A stretch of DNA of 64,000 nt from Karstenula rhodostoma CBS 690.94 (taxonomy: Eukaryota; Ascomycota; Dothideomycetes; Pleosporales; Didymosphaeriaceae), in assembly GCA_010093485.1 (NCBI GenBank), contig MU001498.1:1379126-1443125 (forward strand), written 5' to 3'. The translations under genes were made by a program, and so were the position numbers. The notes beneath the pieces are model-generated. The model had not been told where the DNA came from. It worked only from the letters and a program-made list of their open reading frames with translations, and searched no databases. This document shows positions 52,891-62,939 of the stretch, piece after piece (the stretch's first letter is position 1; every line of letters begins with the position of its first letter).

Positions 52891-53099
52891 TGGATGGGTG
52901 GATTTGCACTGATTCTATTGGTTCCTTGAGTACGGGAGTATACTGATCTGAGTAAGATGCCAAAGGCCGTCTAAATACCGCCTAGGTAATATGCCCGCCA
53001 GCCGGACGCGAGTGGCCCTGATAACATCGTCTAGCGACGACCGAGTGTCTGCTCCCGTCAGTTTGCGCACAGTACCAGAATCTTCTGACATACCTACCT

Positions 53100-53372
53100 T
53101 CAGCACCCATGCGGGCACCTGCAGTCACTCCTCGAATTATACGTCTCGCAGCGGAAGTGGAAGTCGCTCAGCTTCTGGCTCATGGAGTGCGCATTGCAAT
53201 CTGTGAGGGATCCCTGTTCGTGCTCGACGATACGTCCGTGGGCGTAGCGGCAGGCGCGCCGTGTCTCTTCGTTGTGCGCTTTTCCGTCGGCCTTGCTGAT
53301 GCATTTGCAGGCGAGGGAGGAGGTGGTGAAGAGCGTGAAGAGGATGGAGTATAGGAGGGTAAAGAGCTTCAT
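53100..53372 (-). CDS. Small secreted cysteine-rich protein (paralogue 1), 90 aa
   Basis: The N-terminal 21 residues form a signal peptide (M-K-L-F-T-L-L-Y-S-I-L-F-T-L-F and S-L-A at the cleavage site). The mature part has eight cysteines, four possible disulfides: C-K-C near the N-terminus, single Cys around residues 41, 58 and 75, then C-R-C-x3-C at the end. It shares the cysteine layout and the words L-A-C-K-C-I-S-K, T-M/S-M-S-x-x-L-S and F-H-F-R-C-E with the gene at 54071, its head-to-head neighbour. This form stops straight after the last Cys and lacks the other copy's acidic tail. Size, secretion and Cys content fit effector-like or antimicrobial fungal proteins, which is inference. Confidence 0.75.
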   Translation of the reverse strand: MKLFTLLYSILFTLFTTSSLACKCISKADGKAHNEETRRACRYAHGRIVEHEQGSLTDCNAHSMSQKLSDFHFRCETYNSRSDCRCPHGC

Positions 53373-54070
53373 GGTGGAGAGGAAGAGGGGGCGTTCGTTG
53401 TGTGGAGTGAAGCTGTGTTGATGAGAGAGTTTGAGGTGTGCTACGTGTGGATGAAGAGGGGAGGAAAAGCGAGTATGAATATCCCGGAGGGAGGTCGTTT
53501 GGTGGTTGCTTGGAACTGATGGGCAAACAGTAAGATTACTTCATGTCAATTGAGCGGTTGAACGCGGGTCATCATACACTCGAGACCATGAGAACATGAC
53601 AGGCTCGGTGCTACTGAGAACATAACATGTCTTTCTTGACATTAGACCTTTGGGAGAACGAAACAAGGGCGTTTTGGTCCTATTGGGCCGACTATGTTCT
53701 CGAGGTTGTGTGCCTTTCGGGCTTTGTTGAGAGATCAGTTCCACCGCAGGAGATATTCTACTATTACGTACACCTGCTGATATATTCTATTCACGCAATA
53801 TACTTGGCTATCATGTCACACCGGCGTAAATTACTGAAGCTGAAGAGTGGACTGAACCTTGCGCACGCGAGCCGTTTGCCATCATCTCACCGTTTGCGCA
53901 CCGCCAACTTCTACCAGCTCACCGCCCCTAATCTCCCCTCCACTTACCTACAAACGCTCATCTACCCATCTCGGTACTCTGCGCCTTCAAAACCCACATC
54001 TATAAACCAAGAACTCTTCTCCTCCCCACACACACACCACCCACCTCTCCAACTTCGACATCATCCCACG
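53373..54070. promoter_or_regulatory. Shared divergent upstream region of the cysteine-rich pair
   Basis: A 700-bp interval between the two start codons. The plus strand before 54071 (53920-54065) is C/A-rich leader-like. No independent gene is supported, though a frame is open from 53627. Confidence 0.4.
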
Positions 54071-54501
54071 ATGAAGCCTACCGCCCTTTTCCTCCTCTTC
54101 GCCCTCTGTCTCCTCTTCCTCACGACGCCCTCCCTCGCCTGCAAATGCATCTCCAAGAAGACCGGCCAGCCGAACGACCGCGCGACCAGGAAAGCGTGCA
54201 AGAAGGCCCGCGGCCGCATGGTCCAGGGCCACGACTGCGATGCCCACACCATGAGCGAGGGTCTGAGCTTATTCCACTTCAGATGCGAGGTGATGGAGGC
54301 GAGGAGCAGCTGTAGATGTCCGTCGGGATGTGCGTAAGTGTTTGGACATCGTTCGAGGAGGATGTTTGGGGAGGTGTGCTAATGGATGCTAGGGAGGCTG
54401 ATGATGAGGTCGAGATCGACAACAACGGCCAGATCGACAACAACGGCCAGATCGACGACAACGGCGAGACCAACAACGACGGCGAGGTGGACACGGCTTG
54501 A
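54071..54501 (+). CDS. Small secreted cysteine-rich protein with acidic repeat tail (paralogue 2), 123 aa
   Basis: Exons 54071-54333 and 54393-54501 are joined by a 59-nt intron (GTAAGT..TGCTAATGG..GCTAG) in phase 2. Residues 1-23 are a signal peptide (L-F-L-L-F-A-L-C-L-L-F-L, then S-L-A). The mature part carries eight cysteines in the same order as paralogue 1, ending C-R-C-P-S-G-C. The second exon adds an acidic tail made from an 18-bp repeat (54415-54486), giving I-D-N-N-G-Q-type units. An ORF without the splice would end one residue past the last Cys, so the tail is easily missed. Likely extracellular; function unknown. Confidence 0.78.
54415..54486 (+). repeat. 18-bp coding tandem repeat, four units
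   Basis: Units start at 54415, 54433, 54451 and 54469; the first two are identical (ATCGACAACAACGGCCAG) and the others have point changes. It encodes the acidic tail of the cysteine-rich protein. Confidence 0.88.
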
Positions 54502-55527
54502 GAGGAGTGTGAGAGCGGGTGCGAGAGTTTTGGAATGTGATGGATCGGGAAGAATCTCGTTGTCCAAGGGGAATGGTGATTGTTGGCTGAGCCGCCGTTG
54601 ACCACGCGAGCCAGTCTACACATGGTTTACTCTTGGACCATCTGTACAGTACATAGCTATGGTACGGTACCAAAGCACTCCCGAATACGATAGGCTTAAT
54701 TCCCCACCAACCACACCCCCACCGTGGCTTATGTGGATACTGTACGCCGCTCCATCCTCGTGACCTTATTTCACTCACATCAGCCCCATCAACTCACCAC
54801 TAACCTTCCATCCAAACACCCAGCCCCGCCGTCCTTACCCTCAGGCCCGCAGTATACCCCCCACAAATCCCTCTACTATACTTAACAACCGCGCTTCGTA
54901 AGTGTGCGGAAACCGATACCGATACCGCGCGTACCACCCATCTATAGCTAAACCACCAACCCTGGGCGATTCGGAGGGGTATGCTTTAACGGTGATTAGA
55001 TTCGCTATGGAGGAAGTACCCTCCGACATGGACGGCAGTCGCACAGATCGTCGTGGGTAGGTACGACTAAATATAGTTACGCTGGTTTTCCTGATACGAT
55101 GCTTGTATGGTGAGCTATATCGAGGCTGCTGATGGAACTGGCAGAGGAAGATGGTATTTCTCTGCGAACTTTACTGTTCGTCCTGGAGGTGTTTGGGATA
55201 GGTGTTGTGAGTGTCTGTGATTTTACGTCTCTGTGGTAGCCATTGGTCAGGAAAATCTATAGTTGGTCGATATTACTTTTTTGGTACATATTAGGTGGGA
55301 GATAATATAACAAGGCATTGAGAACTGTCAGAAGTGGTGGAAAAAAGGTAGTCACAGAAGCCGAACATCGTCATTATGCTATTAACAAATACAACAACCT
55401 CCCCAAACCGCACATAAACCGTGCCTGTTACCCCGCGCAACAACCTCCACCCCTCCCCCGCTTTGCGGAAGCTATATTTCCAGCCGTACGGTACGGGCCA
55501 GTCGCAGCAATTTCCTTGCAACAACAT
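54502..55527. other. Intergenic, no gene seen
   Basis: 3' flanks of the cysteine-rich gene and of the convergent sugar transporter. Frames are short. GGTACGGTACC (54662-54672) is a small palindrome. Confidence 0.4.
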
Positions 55528-57629
55528 CTAGACCTTCTCGATAACCTGCGGGTCGTCGTGGATGCTACGCTTGCGCTCCTGGTTTGTGCTAATGTCGGCC
55601 AAGCTCAGCTTGCGGCCGTCGGGACCGGTGGTGTCGATATCGGCGAACTGGACCTTGGGACGGAACTGCTTCGACTTCCACGCCTGGCTGACGACGCCGT
55701 AGAGTTCGTCGACTTGCTCAAGGGAGAGGCCTTTGGTCTCGTAGATCATGAAGAAGCTATATGCGCTCGTTAGTTGGGGGCTTACTGAGGAGTTGGGAAG
55801 GGACTATAGTGTGGACTTACACAAAGGCGATGCACACAAAGCAGAAACTGCCCCAGACGAAGAACACCTTCGACCGCAGGTTGGCGTGGTCCTCGTTGAC
55901 CATGTAGGGAGTCGAGTACGCGATGGCCCAGTTAAGCAGCCAGTTGCTGGCGGTGGTCATGGACAGGCACTTGGCACGGGCCTTGAGCGGGAACATCTCG
56001 CCGGTAACGACCCAGGCAACGGGGCCCCAGGAGCTGGCGAAGAAGAAGATGTAGATGCACACGAATGCGATAGCGGCTTTCTGGGCAGCGGTGTTGACGT
56101 TGCCGGAGTCGACAGATGAATCAGCGGTCATACCGACTGCGCCCACAATGAACTGGCAGACGCACATTCCTGGCGGAGGATTAGCAATTACAACGATCAA
56201 GTTTGGCTACTTTAACGCACCAATGGCTCCCATCAAGAGGAGGTTGCGTCGGCCCAACTTTTCGACCAAGTACAGACCCGGGAAGGTAGAAGCGACGTTG
56301 ACGGAGTTGGTAATGACCTGGATAATGAACGGATTGTCGAAACCAGCGTTCTCAAAGTACTGCGTGCCGTAATAGACTGGACTTTATCAGCATCTGACAT
56401 ACGCTTTCAATTTACTCTTGTTGACTTACAGATGAAGTTCACACCCGTCAGCTGCTGCAAAGCCTGGAGCAGACATCCGGTAAGAAGGCGCTTGCCCAGG
56501 GTTCCCTTGAAGCATTCGATGTACGTGGACCTAAATGGAGGGGTACGAGTCAGCGCAACGGTCAAGAACAGAGGTATTCGGAAGCATACTTTCCAAGAGA
56601 CATTTCGTATAGATGGTTGGCCTGCACCTCGTTGAGCTCTTCGATGACGGCCGGGTCGTCCACGGGAAGGCGGCGCATTTTCCCCAGCGACTTGGCAGCT
56701 TCATCATAGCGGTCTGTTTTGATGAGGTAGCGTGGTGTTTCGGGCAGGAGGAAAAGACTGCTGTGGTGTTAGATGCGACAGACTAGCTTTGCGGATGCAC
56801 CTACCCAATGACGAGAATCAGGGACCACAGAAACTGCAGTGCGATAGGAATGCGGTATGAACCAGAATCTGTGCGCTCTTTGGTGCTGTTGTTTACAATG
56901 GCTGCCAGGAACAGACCGATAGTGATGGCGAGCTGGTACGCGCCAACAATGGTGCCTCGAATCCACTTCGGGGCCGTCTCGGACTGATACATGGGGACTA
57001 GATCCTTGTCAGTTATACACGAACGACCCCAACTCAGCCCGTATTCGGCACGATTGTGGATCGGTTGATCCCCACCGGTCCTACTTCGGGAGCGCAAATG
57101 ATAGGATGTGAGACTCACTCAAAGCAGAAATAAGACCGACACCATAACCAGCGAAGAAACGTCCGGCAATGAAGAGAGGCTGTCGGGTAGCAGCGGTCTG
57201 CAGAATGACACCAAGGTTGAAGACCAGACCGGCAGATACCATAAGACCCCATCGACGACCGAGCAGGTCACCGAAAGGAGCAGCAGTCAGAGCGCCGAAG
57301 AAAGTTCCAGCCGAGAGAATAGACACGATGAGAGAGTCTTGGGATGCCGTGAGAGTACCGTCGGCTTCTGTAGAGAATGTGCCAAGCCAGAACTTCATGG
57401 CCAAGATACCACTGATGGTGCCGGTATCATAACTGTCTCCCATTAGACGTCGAAGACGTTGTTGTTCTTGAAGCTACTGACCCGAATAGAACACCTCCAA
57501 AGGCGACGAACAGACCAATGAGAATTGCGGGCCTGTCACTGTCAGACCAGATGCACGAGACGGCGGCGATGGAGCTTACCATGCCTTGCCAGGCGTGCCC
57601 GGGGGCGGACTGAGCATGAACTTGCCCAT
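55528..57629 (-). CDS. MFS monosaccharide transporter, 537 aa, nine exons
   Basis: A sugar:H+ symporter of the fungal hexose/MstA type at the plasma membrane. Exons: 57580-57629, 57482-57532, 57119-57432, 56805-56997, 56590-56760, 56430-56530, 56221-56376, 55821-56169 and 55528-55756. Lengths sum to 538 codons with stop and every junction keeps phase. Motifs: G-Y-D-T-G-T-I-S-G after helix 1, G-D-L-L-G-R-R-W-G (loop 2-3), P-E-T-P-R-Y-L-I (loop 6-7), Q-Q-L-T-G-V-N-F-I-F-Y-Y-G in helix 7, E-K-L-G-R-R-N (loop 8-9), W-G-P-V-A-W-V-V-T-G-E-M-F-P, and Y-E-T-K-G-L-S-L-E-Q-V-D-E after helix 12. Q-Q-L-T-G binds sugar in this family. The tail is cytosolic and charged. Substrate specificity cannot be read off. 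Confidence 0.95.
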
Positions 57630-60206
57630 AGTGATGGTCTCTGAGGTGGTAGTAGACTCTGGAGAAAATTTGTCCACGAAGAAGTCGCGTGCACACGTCG
57701 TCGAAACAGTCCCATGGGAACCGGCGCACCCGCAGCTCTTTATCCCTCCCCTCGCAATGCAGGCCCCGCCAATTGCCAACCGTGCTAACGACCAGCATCA
57801 GTACCACCCCGAGTCGCCGCCCATGGGGGCGCGTGCACCTTGCGCCGAATGCATTGGCGACGCGACGGGTCTAGTGATGCAACGGACCGGGGATCAATCA
57901 TGATTCGATCCGCCGTCGCCGTCGCCGATGGCCATACCCCAGAACCAAGAGTCTTGTCAAGGTGCAGACCTGTGACCACCTAGGTCAGCGGCGAGCAGGA
58001 GCAGCCAGGACCAATAGGGAGCATTTTCGGAAGCTGGGTTAAACAAAGGGCGATGCAGCCAAGGGGACAGAAAGCTTCGCAGTGCTCTCTTTCACGTTCG
58101 GTCACTACGTACGCCAAGCACCCTGCTCGCCAAATATATGACGCCTCTCGACAATGCGATGAGGACCTGGGGGAGGCACGTAATCCTCTGCGCAACCCGA
58201 ACAACAAACCAGACGGAATAAACTACGCATTCAAGCCACCGACGATGGCCGATTCCATTGTCCTGTTGGACGCCATGTCTTTGACCGCATGATCCGTGAT
58301 GCAGAGGAGAGGTGGGCTCGCCGAGAGCCAGGCAGTCCAATGAGCCGCTGGGTATGGGCCGGTCGACTGGGCATGCTGAGGCCTCCTGGCAGCGTCGGGG
58401 CCAAGAGGCTCGAGGATGAAGTCTGCTGGCATGCCGAGAAATATGGCCCGAGGGGTCCAGTCAGACCTTCACGCCGGATCTTGCTTGGCCGTTCCGGCTT
58501 GGCCGTTCCAGCAGCCCGCGACGCGGAACCAGGGCGCAGTCATCAACATGGTCCAGACGACGAGAGGGCGTCGCGAGAGTGCTGGCTGCCACATGAGGCA
58601 CGACGAGCTGGAGTGCGGTGTATTATCCAAAGGCTCGAGCTGCCGGGGACTCCACAAGCAGAAGGTGCCATTGCCAACCCCCGCGTTTCCCAACGCGGCT
58701 AACCACCGACGCCCGCGTCTTGGCATCTCCAACGACACCTCTGACCTCAGCGCTCCGCAGCACACGCGGCTCGAAATCCTGGCTTGGAGATCACCCGAGC
58801 TGGCCTGACTCAACACGCACGAATCCTTGCTGCAAACGCGAACGAGCCATCCGGCGTTGGGGACATGCACATTGCTCGCGTACTGCCTGCCACGGTACGT
58901 GCGCAGAGCCTCAGTCTTGGTGTGGTGGTCTTGTCGGCCCGATGACTCGAGCACCTTGGTCTCTGGGATGCAGAACTGGGGCGCCATGTTCAGAGTTTTT
59001 CACTGCGCCCCTGCTGGCGTGTTTCCTTAACTGGAGACCCCATGGGAAAACCACTCCGGAGATTGATCTGTTTCAGAAGTCGATGCCAGCAGCGATCGCG
59101 CCATACTGGTACACATCTACCATCTCCAGCACCGACTTCGACTCCAACCAGTCGCCATGTCCACCAACATCACTTCTCTCCGACTCCCAAATCCAGCCAG
59201 CATCAAAACAAGCATGTGCAACCTCCAACTTGGCAACCTCAGCCCACCTACACCAGACCCACTTGCGGCTCAACTTCACCATGTCGTGCGACACCCGCTC
59301 GGTCTCGTGACTTGGCATTTCCAATCTAGAATTCCCGCTTCATGTCTTGGCCGCAAAACTTCACATCTTCGGCACTTGGATCTCGAATAACGGCCCACAT
59401 GCGGCTCACGAGCGACATGCGGCTCTTTGTGTGCGGCTCAAAACCAAGACCAGGTCCTGCCTAGCTCCTACGCTTGATATTTTGGAAGCGTCGTGGAAGT
59501 TCAACATTGGTCTGCTACCATGACCATGCCGTGCGCGCCAAGATCCTTATGGTCCACATCGTATGATGAAAAGCCTACAATGCTTGTATTCTGCGGCCTC
59601 AACCTCTGTCCTCTCTCCACAAAACACGACTGGGCACCCCGAGCTCCACAGAGGGGCTGTATCTCGACACGAAGCCCACGGGGAGCTGAGTCTGGCCCAC
59701 GGGCAGTCGTCTACAAGTGCGTGCCGTTCTAATCGCGATAGCTCTGGCTCTGGTACCCATATGTCATGCATTACCTCCCTGAAGCCAGTGCTTCGTAAGA
59801 AGTCGCACTAATTCATGAGTGCTTGTTTGCTTGCGAGTTAATCAACTCGCCTGGCACTGATACTCACTGAGCTGCTCGACTCAGCAAACACGTGAAGCTA
59901 CGTCCCTCCACCGCCTATCCCGCCACCCGCAACCTTCAGTTCACTCCTCTCCATTCACTGTCCCAACTAAATCAATGCCTTAACTGCCCCTGCCCCTCCC
60001 TCCGCCCCAATTTCGACTTCTGTTCATATCCCCAGGTCTCCCTCTCTCCTACTCCACTCCGCTCCAACAATCAGACCTCCACAAAATCAGACATCACTAC
60101 TCTCCCCAACAAAGAGATATACAACCGGTACCTAAAGAAAAACCAGATATAAAAAATGATTTGCATCTACTGGCCCAGCTTCGGTGCTCCCATCGGACAG
60201 ATCTGT
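57630..60206. other. Gene-poor 2.6-kb interval
   Basis: Upstream of the sugar transporter. Several frames of 70-230 codons exist (for example 58289-59310), but none shows domain-like order or matching splice sites, and frames on both strands are equally long. A pyrimidine-rich tract runs from about 59890 to 60115. I see no gene I can support. Confidence 0.4.
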
Positions 60207-60661
60207 TTAGATTCTGTCATCTAGGATCTGAATGTCTTCCTTGGTGAGATCAATGGGGTTACCTTTCCCTTCTGGGCCGCTGCCACTACTGCTGTCACGC
60301 TATTTGAGAGGTCAGTGCTGTCTTGGAACTGAAGTGTCTTTGGGTGCTTCGCTGTCGTGGGACGCGGTTCTCATTATGGACTTCCGACTGGACTTGACGC
60401 CATCGCTGCCTATATGCGCTCACATGTTTGGAGTCAGTGTCCTACATCAAAGGGCGTGATCGCGACCCATCATCACGTACCTTTTTGCGTGGCCTAGGCT
60501 TCTTGCTCCGCTGGCCAATTGGGGTTTCTCCTTTCATCTCGGTACGTGTCTAGTAATTCGGCTGTCGGACCATCGCGTGTGTCATACGTCGTGCCAGGTG
60601 TGAATAAGGTGCAGAAAAAGCGTGCTTCGCCAGCTGGCATGTGCGTTGGTTCATTTGACAT
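60207..60661 (-). CDS. Probable small gene with unresolved exon structure
   Basis: Two protein-like pieces on the minus strand suggest a gene. From ATG 60661, 55 codons read M-S-N-E-P-T-H-M-P-A-G-E-A-R-F-F and onward, to a TAG at 60494-60496. At the 3' end, 60207-60299 encodes G-S-G-P-E-G-K-G-N-P-I-D-L-T-K-E-D-I-Q, ending at TAA. P-I-D-L-T resembles a SUMO-interacting motif. Between them are a good donor (GTACGT at 60480) and acceptor (60410), and a frame with R-S-K-K-P-R-P-R-K-K just before the donor, NLS-like. The three pieces do not join in one frame with the splice sites I can find; an in-frame stop interrupts. It is either a spliced gene I have not solved or a decaying one. Confidence 0.35.
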
Positions 60662-62212
60662 TTCTATTTAGCCGAGACTTGAACTGTGGAAGCCAGCAAG
60701 AACCTTACAAAGCGACGATGGGTCAGATGAAGATCTGATAAAGAAAGGCGATGAGATAGACAGAGTGTGAGATGGATGTTCTGCTTCAGGTTGTTACGTG
60801 CGGAAGTCTCGCTCGGTGGCAGATTAATGCCTATAGTAGTGGGAGATGTTCAACTGAGACGCGTCGGCCAAGAGCAAAGCTTCTGATGACTGTTTGTTCA
60901 CAGGGCTAAAGCGAGGTTCATATTAGATCTCAAGTGAGATGTTCAGAGCGGGTTGTTCAGCATGGAACTACTCATATAAAGCAAGCAAAACCTGATGATT
61001 AGGTACAGCGTATCTGATTACATACTATCAACCATTAGCAGTGAGAAGTGTACGAGGACTGTCTCAAGATAGATACCAACCACCACGGTCCCGCGCAATG
61101 TGCTCCAATTACATGTTTCTCTGTTAGACACACGATATCATAAGTACGGTAAACAAACCCTGCGCTTTGATAGCTGTGAACATCGTCGAAGTGTATGATT
61201 ATCCATCTAGGCCGCTTTCTCACGCCTTTCCAACGCAGGCGGACAAGCTGGGGCGTCGATCCATGGCGTGCTGGAAGATGGGGTAGAACCCCGTTACGAT
61301 GTCGGCAATGCCGATGTAGCCGCGTCTACACCGCGGCGCACGCGGGTTATTTTGATGGCAGATTCCACCTAACTCTCATGTGCCCAGGGATGATAGTGAA
61401 AAATGCCACCTCGGGATACAACAGGGCTTCCGTATGTGCCATCTTGACGCGGTCAACATGGGCGTAGACATGGTCGAACAGGATGGAACGACAGCGTGGG
61501 CAGAATACCACGCTCGCATCTTTACCCCCGATCGCGTACTCCTAGCGGTGCTCATGGCAGATTTGAATATCCAACTCCATCTTTTGAAATCTCTACCTGC
61601 GTTTGACAGCGTGTGCGATATGCGGTGTTCTTGACATCATCCTTGAGAACTCACGTTGTTTGAATATCGCAGGCGTTCATCGAGGTTCAAAAGAGTGGAA
61701 GGAGTTAAAGGAGTTAAAGGTTTTAAGAAATATTCGTGCGTGCGCTGCTGCCTGCCTAACTGTTTAATCGCGAGCAGTCACTATTTGACGCGCCGTCGCA
61801 ATCGTCGCCCAAACTTCAAGCAACGCGCCGCTCCTCTACAGAGCCGGCCCCCCGGGTTACCAGCCTAACAGCCTCCTGATCCTCATCCTTGAGGACCAAG
61901 GGATGACATACAGCTAAGACGTTGGATGAAAGCGTCGCGCAGTCTTGGGTGGTCGTTGGCGATTTACCGCATCGCAGTGCTGCTGGGAGCAAGAACCGTA
62001 CGTGTGTACGCGGTGATTTGACCCTAGGGAAGCCCTTCCATGGATATCAGGCGCATGTCTGTGTTGCTGTAGCAAACATGGTTTCTCTCCAGAACTCGCG
62101 AAAGTTTTTCTTTTGTCATAGAACACCGCGCTCATAGTCGTAGCTGCGAAAACGATGCCCGTCGACGTATATCTTAGAGAAGGCCCGCTCTTTCCCCTAA
62201 AGTATTACATCC
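60662..62212. other. Gene-poor interval with dispersed repeat copy B
   Basis: No supported gene. A frame at 61380-61634 contains a somewhat protein-like stretch but has no partner exons. It includes copy B of the repeat at 61729-61884, preceded by the short tandem GGAGTTAAA words (61701-61719). Confidence 0.4.
61729..61884 (+). repeat. Dispersed repeat, copy B
   Basis: Same orientation and nearly the same sequence as 23288-23436; the core 61788-61862 differs by one base. GACGTTG also follows both copies a short distance downstream (61919 and 23454). Confidence 0.85.
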
Positions 62213-62365
62213 CTACGCCGGGCCTCGCAGGCCAAATAAGCGTTCAGCCCTCGCTCGCAGCTCGTCGAGCTGAAGGGGATCAAGCTCGTTGAACGGGGTA
62301 TGAAAGGAGGTCTTCTCAATATCCGCGTAGTCATGCGGGGTGAGAGCGGTCGATACGTTCCCCAT
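62213..62365 (-). CDS. Possible small ORF or gene fragment, 50 aa
   Basis: A short minus-strand frame from ATG 62365 to TAG reads like real protein: T-P-H-D-Y-A-D-I-E-K-T-S-F-H, P-F-N-E-L-D-P-L-Q-L-D-E-L and R-A-R-A-E-R-L-F. The frame is open further upstream to about 62435, where a CTTCTAG could serve as a splice acceptor, so it may be the last exon of a longer or decayed gene. No upstream exon was found. Confidence 0.3.
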   Translation of the reverse strand: MGNVSTALTPHDYADIEKTSFHTPFNELDPLQLDELRARAERLFGLRGPA

Positions 62366-62939
62366 CAACCAACATGTCAGCTGTGTCAGGGTCTTGACTA
62401 GATAGGTTGTCGCTCTGTAGCACCCTGCCCATACCTAGAAGTGTTGGGGTCGTGACGTGCTGGTGGGTTTCCTTGATCTCCCGCGGGTTGACCTAGTCAC
62501 CCTGGTGGTGTACAGGAGGCGCGACGGACTGACGATGTATCATCTACACCTGAAGCGAGAGGACATTGGACGTGCCGCACGTGGTAGTGGACACATGCAC
62601 AAGCATTGGTGAGATGAACGATGTATGAGTTGGCACTAGATATTAGCCCGCTGTTCCGCTTCCGCATCAACATCACAGCATCTGTTACCGGTCCGATTAT
62701 CTACGGCTCGGGAGACTGCTGCAGCCGTGCCAGATGCTCCACACAGCACGCCGCTCGTCGCGCTACGCAATGCGGAGTCTAGCAGATCAGGGTCCTTTAT
62801 GTAATACCATCACTTGCAGGGAGCTGGGGTCTAGCCTGGTGGAACTGTCGGAAAATCCGTGTGCATTTGGAATGTCCTTCCATGGCCAAGAAAGGCAGTG
62901 CATGTAGAATGTAAAGTAGGTACGCTACACTATACTAAG
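62366..62939. other. Intergenic, no gene seen
   Basis: 3' flank of Nop2 and upstream sequence of the small ORF. No repeat or RNA gene noted. Confidence 0.4.

Noticed and set aside
58289..59310. Overlapping plus frames of 130-230 codons
   Set aside because: Both strands are open over the same stretch, composition is not protein-like and no splice pattern links them.
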